DNA of 64,000 nucleotides from positions 186,001-250,000 of the forward strand of contig NZ_JAPDVG010000001.1 in the NCBI RefSeq assembly GCF_026015625.1, read 5' to 3'. How positions within the stretch are numbered: position 1 is the stretch's first letter; every line of letters begins with the position of its first letter. Position numbers and translations under genes: made by a program. This DNA comes from Segatella copri. GTDB lineage: Bacteria > Bacteroidota > Bacteroidia > Bacteroidales > Bacteroidaceae. The notes under the pieces were generated by a model. It was given only the letters and a program-made list of their open reading frames with translations, ran no database searches and was not told the DNA's origin. This document shows, piece by piece, positions 1-8,230 of the stretch.

Positions 1-1126
1 CAATCATCAGCATCAGCATGCAGAGCAAGGCTGTATTCTTGACGCGTGCAGAGATGAGCGGCAGAAGCTGCATCTTCTTCTTGGCGATGCCTGTAGATTC
101 ATCAACGCCTGTTACTACTTCCTGCTTGCGCTTGTAGCCGAGTACGAACCAGAGGATAACCAGCACGATGATGCCGGTGATGGCAGCTGTCCAGCCATAT
201 CCGTAGAATGGGATGCCGAGCATGCCGAAGCCGAGAACGAAGGCGATATTCTGCTTCTTCTCGTTCTTCTCTGATGCGTTACAGGTCTCGTAGATACCCC
301 AGATAACTGAGGCTACGAGACAGATGATGTATACGATTTCACCGGTATTGAACGGACAGCCGAGGGTGTTGACAAAGAACAGCTCGAACCAGCCGCCTAC
401 GGTGATGATACCTGGAACCACACCATACAGTACGGCTACCACTACGAGGAATGAAAGGAACAGCGCCAGAATCGAGCCCTTGAGGTTGGCATGTGGCACC
501 TTCTTGTAGTAATAAACCAATACGATGGCTGGAATACAGAGCAGGTTGAGCAGGTGGACACCGATACTCAAACCGGTCATATAGGCGATGAGCACAAGCC
601 AACGGTCGCTATGAGGCTCGTCAGCATGGTCTTCCCACTTCAGAATGAGCCAGAATACCACAGCGGTAAAGGCAGAAGAGAACGCATAAACCTCACCCTC
701 GACAGCTGAGAACCAGAAGGTATCGCTGAAGGTGTAGATGAGTGCGCCTACCATACCGGATGCCTCGATGGCAATCAGCTTACTGGTGGTCAGTTCTTTC
801 CAGTCGCTGATGACGAGTCGGCGAGCCAGGTGGGTGATGGTCCAGAAGAGGAACATGATACAGACGGCGCTCAGCAGGGCGCTCATCGTATTTACCATCT
901 TGGCTACCTGGGTAGTGTCGCTGGCGAAATGTGTGAAGAAATTGCCTAAAAGCGTGAAGAATGGTGCCCCTGGTGGGTGACCGATCTCCTGCTTGTAAGC
1001 AGTCGTAATAAACTCAGGACAGTCCCAGAAACTGGCTGTCGGTTCAATTGTGGAACAATAAGTGAACGCCGCAATGATGAATGCGACCCATCCGAAGATA
1101 TTGTCCACTAATCTGTACTGTTTCAT
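1..1126 (-). CDS. DUF2723 family polytopic membrane protein (3' end outside window)
   Basis: The first 375 codons are visible, from ATG at 1126 to the window edge. The protein begins MKQYRLVDNIFGW, carries an early FWDCPEFI motif typical of DUF2723 and then a series of hydrophobic segments (for example around residues 75-95, 110-130, 180-200 and 265-290). Family knowledge: DUF2723 proteins are large inner-membrane proteins related to eukaryotic TMEM260 and thought to be lipid-linked glycosyltransferases, with a periplasmic C-terminal part that is not visible here. The gene is separated from the next one upstream by 167 bases holding its own promoter-like box, so it is probably transcribed alone. 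Substrate is unknown. Confidence 0.8.
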   Translation of the reverse strand, partial: MKQYRLVDNIFGWVAFIIAAFTYCSTIEPTASFWDCPEFITTAYKQEIGHPPGAPFFTLLGNFFTHFASDTTQVAKMVNTMSALLSAVCIMFLFWTITHLARRLVISDWKELTTSKLIAIEASGMVGALIYTFSDTFWFSAVEGEVYAFSSAFTAVVFWLILKWEDHADEPHSDRWLVLIAYMTGLSIGVHLLNLLCIPAIVLVYYYKKVPHANLKGSILALFLSFLVVVAVLYGVVPGIITVGGWFELFFVNTLGCPFNTGEIVYIICLVASVIWGIYETCNASEKNEKKQNIAFVLGFGMLGIPFYGYGWTAAITGIIVLVILWFVLGYKRKQEVVTGVDESTGIAKKKMQLLPLISARVKNTALLCMLMLMI

Positions 1127-1192
1127 TATTGTTTAAACTTTAATGTATTATATTTCTTTCTGAATGCTTTCTCTGTTTCTGAGTGCTTTCTC

Positions 1193-1231
1193 TGTGCCTT
1201 TCTAGGAAGGCACATTTCAGTTGCAAAGATA
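1193..1231 (-). promoter_or_regulatory. promoter -7 box and 5' UTR hairpin of the DUF2723 gene
   Basis: On the minus strand TATCTTTG (1231-1224) matches the Bacteroidetes -7 box TAnnTTTG. Just inside the transcript, TGTGCCTT (1193-1200) and AAGGCACA (1207-1214) form an 8-bp stem with a 6-base loop, about 65 bases before the start codon. No convincing -33 box was found. A role of the hairpin in regulation is only a guess. Confidence 0.45.
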
Positions 1232-1293
1232 ATAAAAAGATGAGATAATATGGATTTTTGCACCTGTTTTTTAGGCATTATTATATAATAAGC

Positions 1294-2010
1294 CTATACA
1301 TTTAAGAAATGCTCTTCCAGTTTCTCTCTCGGCATATCTGCCGTATCGTGGTAGTGGAGATGATGATTTACGCAGGCGATGTGCTTTACGTTATTGAGCA
1401 CTTCGGCTACATCATGACTTACGATGATAATGGCGCACTCCCGGTTGATCTGTTCCAGCATCTCGTACATCTGCTTCTGGGAGCGGCGGTCGATATAGGT
1501 GTTGGGCTCATCCAGTATTACTACATCGGGTTTGGAAACAATGGCGCGGGCGAGGAGTACTCGCTGAAGTTGCCCGCCGCTCAAGGCTGCGATATGGCGG
1601 TCTTTCAACTCTGTGAGCTGCATCTGTTCCAGACAGTCGAGAACCTGCTGGTGCTGTGCCTGTGTGTATCTCGAAAAGAGACTTTTGGTCTTGCTGAGTC
1701 CTGAGAGTACCACTTCATAAACGGAGATAGGGAACTGTTTGTCGAGATGATTGTATTGGGGCAGATATCCCATGCTGATTTCCCTTACTTCCTCCCCGTC
1801 TTTATAAAAGCGGATGCTGCCGTCTGTGGGTTTCATCAGTCCCAGGATGAGGCGCATGAGGGTTGTCTTGCCACCACCATTGGGACCAATGATGCCAAGA
1901 TAATCGTCTTTGTAGACGGTGAGGTTGATGTCGTGGAGCACCTCCTTGCCTTCGTAACCAGCCGAAAGATGCTCTATCTCTATTAACTTTGAACTTTGAA
2001 CTTTGAACAT
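1294..2010 (-). CDS. Metal (zinc/manganese type) ABC transporter ATP-binding protein
   Basis: A 238-residue ABC ATPase: Walker A GPNGGGKTT near residue 42, ABC signature LSGGQLQR near 143, Walker B VVILDEP just after, and the switch His in IIIVSHD. Family knowledge: this is the ZnuC/MntB type that drives uptake through a membrane permease. The gene follows the substrate-binding lipoprotein gene by 26 bases, so the two are co-transcribed, but no permease gene is present in the window. Oddity: the first codons (MFKVQSSKLIE) come from a 7-bp tandem repeat (TTCAAAG), so the natural protein may once have begun nearer LIEIEHLSAGYEG. Confidence 0.88.
   Translation of the reverse strand: MFKVQSSKLIEIEHLSAGYEGKEVLHDINLTVYKDDYLGIIGPNGGGKTTLMRLILGLMKPTDGSIRFYKDGEEVREISMGYLPQYNHLDKQFPISVYEVVLSGLSKTKSLFSRYTQAQHQQVLDCLEQMQLTELKDRHIAALSGGQLQRVLLARAIVSKPDVVILDEPNTYIDRRSQKQMYEMLEQINRECAIIIVSHDVAEVLNNVKHIACVNHHLHYHDTADMPREKLEEHFLNV
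1984..2009. repeat. heptanucleotide array at the start of the ABC ATPase gene
   Basis: The plus strand reads three and a half copies of the heptamer ACTTTGA (minus strand TTCAAAG). The array supplies the start codon region and first seven or so codons of the ATP-binding protein gene. A different heptamer array occurs at 4395-4511 and again at 12167-12201. Confidence 0.7.
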
Positions 2011-2036
2011 AGAACTTTATGATTAGTTGTTGTTCT

Positions 2037-2942
2037 TTATTTTCCTACCACAATTTTCTTGCCCTGTACCGCCAGAGATACTTCTTTCATCGCATTGGCC
2101 CAATCTGCCTGCAATGGGTTGATATCCATCGCCTTTGTTTGGCTTTCCTTGATGAATGTCGTGGTGTTGCGGTTGGCAAATTCAGCCTGTATGAGACAGT
2201 ATCTGATTTTTTCCTTTCTGGCTCTTTCGATGAGACTCTTGAGCTGGGCGGCGCTTGGCTCCCTGCCTTCTTCCTCGATGGCAAGCTGCTCCAACTGGTA
2301 ATCACGGGCGAAGTAGGTGAGGATAGGGTGATAGATGACGAACTTGCGAACCATCTCCGGATTATCCTTGAAACTCTTTCTGATGATGCTGTCCTGCCTG
2401 TCGATGCTGCTGAGCAGCAGCTGATAGTTTTTCTGGAAGAAAGTCTTGTTTTCCGGTTCCAATTGGCAGAGTGCCTTGAAGATGTTGCCGGAGATGATGC
2501 GGGCGTTTTTGCAACTCATCCATACATGCGGGTCGGTATTGCCGCCTGGTGTCTTGGCGGGCGTGATGCCTGTGGAGGTATCTATCACCTTCATGTCAGG
2601 AGCGTTGTCCTGCAGCTTCTTCATCCAGGTCTGTTCGAAACCGATGCAGCCCACTTTCAGATAGAGGGCACTCCTGGAGAGTTCCATCATCTGCTGGGCA
2701 TAAGGCTCGTAAGTTTCTGGATTGTTGCCGTTGGATACCATCACGTTGACATCCACCTTATCTCCGGCAATCTTATTAACGAAAAACTTGTAGGGAGGGA
2801 TAGTTACGGTAACAGCAGGTTTGCCATCGCTGTTGGCGACAGATTCCTTTCCGTTACTTTCTGCTGTGTTACCTTTCTGCTGGCTGCCTTTACAGCCCGT
2901 GAAAACCACACATAATATAATAAGGTATAAATACTTTCTCAT
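2037..2942 (-). CDS. Metal ABC transporter substrate-binding lipoprotein (ZnuA-like)
   Basis: A 301-residue protein with a lipoprotein signal (hydrophobic start, lipobox VFTGC, Cys 17) and the ZnuA/TroA fold markers: PPYKFFVNKIAGD, the DPHVWMS loop with its metal-binding His, YHPILTYFARDY with a second His, and EGREPSAAQL near the end. The loop that usually reads NPHxxEP here reads NPETYEP, so the first metal-ligand His is replaced by Glu. There is no His-rich loop. Inference: outer leaflet or periplasmic capture of zinc or manganese for the ATPase encoded just downstream. The permease must come from elsewhere. Confidence 0.85.
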   Translation of the reverse strand: MRKYLYLIILCVVFTGCKGSQQKGNTAESNGKESVANSDGKPAVTVTIPPYKFFVNKIAGDKVDVNVMVSNGNNPETYEPYAQQMMELSRSALYLKVGCIGFEQTWMKKLQDNAPDMKVIDTSTGITPAKTPGGNTDPHVWMSCKNARIISGNIFKALCQLEPENKTFFQKNYQLLLSSIDRQDSIIRKSFKDNPEMVRKFVIYHPILTYFARDYQLEQLAIEEEGREPSAAQLKSLIERARKEKIRYCLIQAEFANRNTTTFIKESQTKAMDINPLQADWANAMKEVSLAVQGKKIVVGK

Positions 2943-2995
2943 AAGCAGTCAATCTATATGAATCAATTCTTTGTTTTCTTTCTTATGATGCTGAC

Positions 2996-3448
2996 TTAAA
3001 AGATGAAACTCAGTCCGTAAACCAGCAGAACATATCTCAACATCTTTCCGATGGTGATGCTGATGACAGAAATCACGATGTTGGCTCTCGTCAGTCCCAA
3101 AACGATGGTGATGGCACTTCCCAACAGGGGCAGGAAGGCGAAGAATCCCATCCAGGCTCCTCTGTCGGCCATGAAATGCTGAGCCTTGTCAAGACTCTCT
3201 TTCTTTACATGCAGATATTTCTCTATCCATTCCAACTTGCCCATCCGTCCTACGCCATAGTTGAACATAGAACCGAGCACATTGCCGATGCTTCCATACA
3301 GTACGAGCTGGATAGGTTCCAGTCCGGCAGCCTGTAAGCCCGACATCACCACCTCGCTGCTGAAGGGAACGAAACTGCCGGCAAGGAAGGCTGATACCAG
3401 CATGCCCCAGTAGCCCCAGCTCATTAAGAAATCTATTATCCAACTCAT
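2996..3448 (-). CDS. YqaA/DedA-like small membrane protein (SNARE-associated family)
   Basis: A 150-residue polytopic protein with about four hydrophobic segments and the YqaA features GSFVPFSSEVVM, a glycine-rich GNVLGSMFNYGVGR and a late FAFLPLLGSAITIVLGLTR. Family knowledge: members of the VTT/DedA superfamily act in membrane lipid movement and envelope homeostasis; the short YqaA branch is uncharacterised. Its ATG overlaps the stop of the upstream membrane-protein gene by 4 bases (3445-3448), so the two are translationally coupled. It is followed after 53 bases by the metal-binding lipoprotein gene. Substrate is unknown. Confidence 0.8.
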   Translation of the reverse strand: MSWIIDFLMSWGYWGMLVSAFLAGSFVPFSSEVVMSGLQAAGLEPIQLVLYGSIGNVLGSMFNYGVGRMGKLEWIEKYLHVKKESLDKAQHFMADRGAWMGFFAFLPLLGSAITIVLGLTRANIVISVISITIGKMLRYVLLVYGLSFIF

Positions 3449-4392
3449 AGTAATATGCTCTCTGGTACGAGTATGTTGTAAGCCATGATAAGTACCAGCA
3501 TGATGAGCAGCAGGATGAAGGAGATGTTGGTAAACTTACCTCTGGTGAATGTGATGAAATGGGCGATAAGCGGTGCTGTATTCACAATCAGGATGCCGCC
3601 CAGTTCCTGTATATGTCGAGGCTGGAGGACGATGAAGATGATGCAGGCAACCGATATCATGATAAACGTTTCGTAGATCATGCGGGTGCGTATCTTGTCG
3701 CCGTAGCTGGTGCGTATGAAGTGGATGGAACCGATGATGGTGAGCAGGGTAACGAAACTCAGGTTCAGTACCTGATGGTCGGTAACCTGCGAATAATCAA
3801 AGAGTTCGCTGTAGTTGATGAATTCGCAGAAGTGGTCAGCCAGCCCCTGTATGTTGTCGGTATAGAAGAAATAACCGGCTGCAAACCAATAGGGCACGAT
3901 GAGACCTACCAGGGATGCAAAGAATGTCTTTACGCTAAACGAGAGGGTAAACACCATCATCATGATCCATAGGATAGGCATGAAATAGCCTATCTGCACG
4001 AAAACCATCGATGCCAGACCGATGCAGGCAAAGGCGTAGAAAGTCCAGCCTGTAGAGCGTTTATCCTGATAGCAATTCCAGATAATGAGATAAAAGGCGA
4101 TGAAACACATCGTCACAATACTGCTTTTTAAAGAGAGTTGAGGGAGTCCTGCCATCGTCATTAATGCCAGAAAACTGCAAGATACCATTCGGCTGTAGGT
4201 ACGCATCAGGGCATTACGGTTGTTCAGTTCCACCATCAGCAGGGTAGACATGGCTGTGAAAGCAAATTCTACCCAGATATTGGATACCAATAAACCTACT
4301 GCAACCCAAACCAGCGTGGCAAGGGTTGCAGTAATAGGTAAAGAGTAGCGGCTAGCCGCTACTTTATTTTGAAAAGTTTTCTTTCTTAACAT
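3445..4392 (-). CDS. Polytopic membrane protein of unknown function
   Basis: A 315-residue protein with some eight to ten hydrophobic segments and almost no soluble domain. I do not recognise the family with certainty; size and layout resemble the DUF6427 type common in Bacteroidetes. It overlaps the downstream YqaA-like gene by 4 bases. Its start codon lies immediately after a long heptamer-repeat hairpin (4395-4511) that separates it from purD. Membership in one operon with the YqaA-like and metal-uptake genes is inferred from spacing only. Confidence 0.7.
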   Translation of the reverse strand: MLRKKTFQNKVAASRYSLPITATLATLVWVAVGLLVSNIWVEFAFTAMSTLLMVELNNRNALMRTYSRMVSCSFLALMTMAGLPQLSLKSSIVTMCFIAFYLIIWNCYQDKRSTGWTFYAFACIGLASMVFVQIGYFMPILWIMMMVFTLSFSVKTFFASLVGLIVPYWFAAGYFFYTDNIQGLADHFCEFINYSELFDYSQVTDHQVLNLSFVTLLTIIGSIHFIRTSYGDKIRTRMIYETFIMISVACIIFIVLQPRHIQELGGILIVNTAPLIAHFITFTRGKFTNISFILLLIMLVLIMAYNILVPESILL

Positions 4393-4394
4393 CT

Positions 4395-4511
4395 AATTCA
4401 ATGTTGAATGTTGAATGTTGAATGTTGAATGTTAAGTGTTGAATGTTGAATTAGGCTAGCGCCCTTGAGTCCGTTAGGCAATTCAACATTCAACATTCAA
4501 CATTCAACATT
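4395..4511. repeat. heptamer tandem array folded as a long inverted repeat
   Basis: About eight copies of the heptamer TGTTGAA (4395-4451, one copy degenerate) are followed by a 28-base spacer and then four to five copies of the complementary heptamer TTCAACA (4480-4511). The two arms can pair over about 30 bp. It fills the whole gap between purD (stop 4518) and the 315-residue membrane-protein gene (start 4392). It could end or attenuate transcription between them, although there is no clean T tract. Confidence 0.8.
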
Positions 4512-4517
4512 AAAAAA

Positions 4518-5786
4518 CTAAAGGTCCTGTCCGATATCAGAACGGAAGTACTTGTCGGTGAACTGGATCTTCTGTGCCTCGGCAAAGCTCTTCTTCAAGG
4601 CTTCTTCCTTGTCCTTGCCGTAGCTGCTTACGCAGATGACACGACCACCGTTGGTTACTACCTGACCATCCTTCATGGCTGTACCGGAGTGGAATACTAC
4701 CGAACCTTCTACATCGTCGATGCCCTGGATAGGATAACCCTTCTTGTAAGCCTCTGGATAACCGCCGCTTACGAGCATCACGCAGACTGCTGCACGCTCA
4801 TCAAACTCGATGCTGCGCTTGTCCAAGTCGCCTGCTGCTACACCTTCGAAGAGATCCACGATGTCGCTCTTCAGGCGGAGCATCACGCTCTCTGTCTCAG
4901 GGTCACCCATACGGCAGTTGTACTCGATGACCATAGGCTCGCCTTCAACGTTGATCAGACCGAAGAAGATGAATCCCTTATAGTCGATGTTCTCCTCAGC
5001 AAGTCCTTCTACAGTAGGACGGATGATGCGCTCGTCAACCTTCTGCATCCACTCCTTGGTAGCGAATGGTACAGGGGTAACGCTACCCATACCACCAGTG
5101 TTCAGACCGGTATCGTGCTCGCCGATGCGTTTGTAATCCTTAGCCTCAGGCAGAATCTTGTAGTTCTTGCCATCGGTCAATACGAATACAGAGCACTCAA
5201 TGCCACTGAGGAATTCCTCGATGACTACGCGTGCAGAAGCGTTGCCGAACATACCGCCGAGCATCTCCTTGAACTCCTTCTTAGCCTCTTCCAGGGTAGG
5301 GAGGATGAGAACGCCCTTACCGGCGCACAAACCGTCAGCCTTCAATACATAAGGAGCCTTCAGCGTCTCCAGGAATTTCAAGCCTTCCTCTACGTGCTCG
5401 CCGTCGAAAGTCTCATACTGGGCAGTAGGGATGTTGTGGCGCTTCATGAACTTCTTGGCGAAGTCCTTGCTGCCTTCCAATACGGCGCCAGCCTTTGATG
5501 GACCGATGACAGGGATGTTCTGGGTGCGAGGATCGTTCTTGAAGTCATCGTAAACACCCTTTACCAATGGGTCTTCCGGACCAACTACCACCATATCAAC
5601 GCCATTCTCTACTGTGAAGTTCTTGAGCGCCTCAAAGTCGTCTGCCTTGATATCTACGTTCTCGCCGACATTCTGAGTACCGGCATTACCTGGAGCGATG
5701 AAGAGTTTCTCACACTTCTCGCTCTGAGCGATTTTCCATGCTAAGGCGTGCTCGCGGCCACCGCCTCCTAACAATAAAATTTTCAT
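4518..5786 (-). CDS. purD: Phosphoribosylamine--glycine ligase (GARS)
   Basis: A 422-residue ATP-grasp enzyme, normal length for the family. It begins [18 protein letters not shown], carries [12 protein letters not shown] and [13 protein letters not shown], the ATP-binding [14 protein letters not shown], the signature [12 protein letters not shown] and the metal-binding [11 protein letters not shown]. Known reaction: joins 5-phosphoribosylamine and glycine with ATP to give GAR in purine synthesis, in the cytoplasm. The gene is 75 bases downstream of the dipeptidyl-peptidase gene and stands before a long heptamer hairpin. No other purine gene is nearby. Confidence 0.97.
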   Translation of the reverse strand: MKILLLGGGGREHALAWKIAQSEKCEKLFIAPGNAGTQNVGENVDIKADDFEALKNFTVENGVDMVVVGPEDPLVKGVYDDFKNDPRTQNIPVIGPSKAGAVLEGSKDFAKKFMKRHNIPTAQYETFDGEHVEEGLKFLETLKAPYVLKADGLCAGKGVLILPTLEEAKKEFKEMLGGMFGNASARVVIEEFLSGIECSVFVLTDGKNYKILPEAKDYKRIGEHDTGLNTGGMGSVTPVPFATKEWMQKVDERIIRPTVEGLAEENIDYKGFIFFGLINVEGEPMVIEYNCRMGDPETESVMLRLKSDIVDLFEGVAAGDLDKRSIEFDERAAVCVMLVSGGYPEAYKKGYPIQGIDDVEGSVVFHSGTAMKDGQVVTNGGRVICVSSYGKDKEEALKKSFAEAQKIQFTDKYFRSDIGQDL

Positions 5787-5820
5787 TTGCTGTAAGTTAT
5801 TGTTTGTTATTTGATGTAGA

Positions 5821-5852
5821 AGTAAACTCCCCTTTTCGGGGGGATGTTTACT
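5821..5852 (-). terminator. stem-loop after the dipeptidyl-peptidase gene
   Basis: AGTAAAC-TCCCC (5821-5832) pairs with GGGGA-GTTTACT (5840-5852), one base bulged. It lies between the peptidase stop (5862) and the purD start (5786). No strong T run follows, so it may be a weak terminator or a processing hairpin. Confidence 0.4.
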
Positions 5853-5861
5853 CCTAGATAT

Positions 5862-8156
5862 TTACTTGAGATAATCGAAGAAATAATTGCTGATGCGCTC
5901 ATGCAGATGAGTGCTCTGATGACCTCTCATGTTGTGAGGCTCGCCAGGATAGACGAAGAAGTCTGGCTGGGTGCCTGCTGCGATGCAAGCCTTGAGGAAG
6001 GTGAGGCAGTGCTGTGGCACTACGGTCACATCGTTCAAGCCCTGGATAATCTGCAGCTTGCCCTTCAGGTTCTTTGCCTGATAGAGCAGAGAGGTCTTCC
6101 TGTAACCCTCTGGGTTGGTCTGTGGGGTGTCCATATAGCGCTCGCCATACATCACCTCGTACCAGTGCCAGTCGATTACCGGACCGCCTGCTACGCCTAC
6201 CTTGAACACATCAGGGTGGTTGGTCATCAGCGAGATAGTCATGAATCCGCCGAAGCTCCAGCCGTGAACGCCAATCTTGTCAGCATCTATGTAAGGAAGC
6301 GTCTTCAGATATTCCACACCCTTCATCTGGTCTTGCATCTCAATCTGTCCGAGTTGGCGGAAGGTAGCCTGCTCGAAAGCCTTGCCACGGTTCTCGCTTC
6401 CACGGTTGTCGAGGATGAAGAGCAGATAGCCCTTTTCTGCCATGTAGGTTTCCCAACCACGGCTAGAGTAGTTCCAGCGGGCATCTACGTTGTGGGCATG
6501 AGGTCCACCATATACATATATAATGGTAGGATACTTCTTGTTTGGATCGAAGTTTACCGGCTTCACCATTCTCCAGTAGAGGTCTGTTTCGCCATCGGCA
6601 GCCTTGATAGTACCGCAGCTGTACTCAGGCACATTGTAGCCCTTCCAAGGGTTCTCGGCAGTGAAGTAAGCGGTGCGCTTGCCGTTCTCGGTATTCACGA
6701 GGGCAATCTTGCGAGGAACGGTAGGAGTAGAGTAGTTGTCGAAGACATACTGTCCGTTCTCGCTCAAAGTGGCGCTGTGCCATCCCTTGCCGCAATCATC
6801 TACCAGCGTACGCTTGCCGGTTTTTGTATCTACGGCAAAGATGTTTCTCTGGATAGGCGATTTCTCGTTGGATGCGATGATGATACTCTTGCGCTTGCTG
6901 TTGAAACCGAGCACTTCCATCACTTCCCATTTGCCGGAAGTCAACTGCTTGATTTCAAGTGATTCTGTATTGCTTGCCATACGGCTTCCGTGCTTGCCCA
7001 GGGTGCAGATGTAGAGATGGTTGTAACCATCCTTGCGGGTCTGCATGATGAAACTGCTGCTGTCCCAAGGCAGGAACTGGATAGGATGACATGGTTCTAC
7101 ATATTTCTCATCGGTCTCGCGATAGAGTTCGCCTGTCTTCTCGCCGGTTTCTGCATTGTAGGCAGTCAGACGGCAGTCGTTCTGGTCGCGGTTCAGTTCG
7201 AACATATAGATGGTCTTGCTGTTCGGACTCCATGCGATGTTGGTGAAGTAGCGGTCGGTTGGATCGCCAGCCTTCAGATAGATGGTCTTGCCGGTCATGC
7301 AGTCGAACACGCCTACGGTTACCTTGTGTGAAGTCTCGCCAGTCATCGGATACTTGTCTGGGGCAGGAGTAGCAATGCAACTCTGTGTTTCAGGATGATT
7401 GAAACCGATTTCCGGGATGTCGACCTGCGGATAGTCGGTTACCATACTCTGGTCCATGCGATAGAAGGCGAGCAGTTCGCCGTTCGGACTCCAGAAGGTT
7501 CCCTTGCTGATACCGAACTCATCGCGGTGAACACTCTGTCCATAAACAATTTCGCGGCTTCCGTCCTTTGAGAGCTGGAAATCGTGAGATTTCTTTTCTT
7601 TTGTCAGGGCGTTGCTGGTTACATCGAAGGTACGCACATAGAGGTTGCTGCCCTTCAGATAGGCAAAGGCGTTCTGCTGGGCGTTGGCCTCCAGGAGGTT
7701 CTCGCCGTCAGCAAACTCCATCTCGCTCAGCAGCTTATGCTTCTTGAAGTCTATGGTATAAGTCTTGCTGCCGTTGCTTACCATCACGATGCTCTTGCCT
7801 GCAAAAGGGAAGAGAGCATTGTAGAGGGCTCTTACCTTGATGTCCTTGGTAGGAGCAATCCACTGGTTGATGTCATTGATGCCGAAGAGTCTGGTCTCCT
7901 TGCCTGTCGTCTTGTTGACGAGATAGCAGGCATCCACATCCTGGCGAACGAGTTCATTGCCCCACCAGGTGCACCAGCGGTTCTTAGCCACCATGTTACG
8001 ATAGTTGTTGCCGCCGAAGTTCAGGTCTTCCAATGTAAAGGTTTTCTCGCCTTTCTGAGCAGGAACCACGCCCTGAGCCTGTAAGTCGGTTGCATTCATA
8101 GCCATCATAATCATAGCAGCAAAAGATAATTTATAAATTGAATTCTTCAGATTCAT
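5862..8156 (-). CDS. Dipeptidyl-peptidase IV, S9 family serine peptidase
   Basis: A 764-residue secreted enzyme: signal peptide 1-28 ending LQA, a beta-propeller DPPIV_N region (about 90-470) with several WSPN blade motifs, and a C-terminal alpha/beta-hydrolase domain. The catalytic Ser (about residue 634) sits in GVHGWSFGG, the Asp in QGLNDVTVVPQ and the His in GEPHNMRG close to the end. YVYGGPHA marks the oxyanion region. Known role: removes Xaa-Pro dipeptides from peptides; in Bacteroidales it works in the periplasm or at the outer membrane on host or dietary proline-rich peptides. It lies between the methyltransferase gene and purD, same strand. Confidence 0.92.
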   Translation of the reverse strand: MNLKNSIYKLSFAAMIMMAMNATDLQAQGVVPAQKGEKTFTLEDLNFGGNNYRNMVAKNRWCTWWGNELVRQDVDACYLVNKTTGKETRLFGINDINQWIAPTKDIKVRALYNALFPFAGKSIVMVSNGSKTYTIDFKKHKLLSEMEFADGENLLEANAQQNAFAYLKGSNLYVRTFDVTSNALTKEKKSHDFQLSKDGSREIVYGQSVHRDEFGISKGTFWSPNGELLAFYRMDQSMVTDYPQVDIPEIGFNHPETQSCIATPAPDKYPMTGETSHKVTVGVFDCMTGKTIYLKAGDPTDRYFTNIAWSPNSKTIYMFELNRDQNDCRLTAYNAETGEKTGELYRETDEKYVEPCHPIQFLPWDSSSFIMQTRKDGYNHLYICTLGKHGSRMASNTESLEIKQLTSGKWEVMEVLGFNSKRKSIIIASNEKSPIQRNIFAVDTKTGKRTLVDDCGKGWHSATLSENGQYVFDNYSTPTVPRKIALVNTENGKRTAYFTAENPWKGYNVPEYSCGTIKAADGETDLYWRMVKPVNFDPNKKYPTIIYVYGGPHAHNVDARWNYSSRGWETYMAEKGYLLFILDNRGSENRGKAFEQATFRQLGQIEMQDQMKGVEYLKTLPYIDADKIGVHGWSFGGFMTISLMTNHPDVFKVGVAGGPVIDWHWYEVMYGERYMDTPQTNPEGYRKTSLLYQAKNLKGKLQIIQGLNDVTVVPQHCLTFLKACIAAGTQPDFFVYPGEPHNMRGHQSTHLHERISNYFFDYLK

Positions 8157-8188
8157 TATATTCTTTACTTTACTTTATCGGGTTTACC

Positions 8189-8219
8189 ACCCATGCGTCG
8201 TGAAACACGACGTATGGGT
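8189..8219 (-). other. intercistronic hairpin between methyltransferase and peptidase genes
   Basis: A 14-bp stem with a 3-base loop: ACCCATGCGTCGTG (8189-8202) against CACGACGTATGGGT (8206-8219), one G-T pair. On the minus strand no T run follows, so it is more likely an mRNA-stabilising or processing element than a terminator. Confidence 0.55.
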
Positions 8220-8230
8220 AGTATGTCTCT

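Noticed and set aside
1272..1296. Near-palindrome TAGGC...GCCTA at the end of the ABC ATPase gene as terminator
   Set aside because: On the minus strand it is followed by an A run, not T, so termination is not supported.
2019..2915. 298-codon plus-strand open frame opposite the metal-binding lipoprotein gene
   Set aside because: It is the complement of a well-supported gene, has no recognisable domain and no promoter.
5844..6962. 372-codon plus-strand frame opposite the dipeptidyl-peptidase gene
   Set aside because: The minus frame has a full catalytic triad and signal peptide; this is its shadow.
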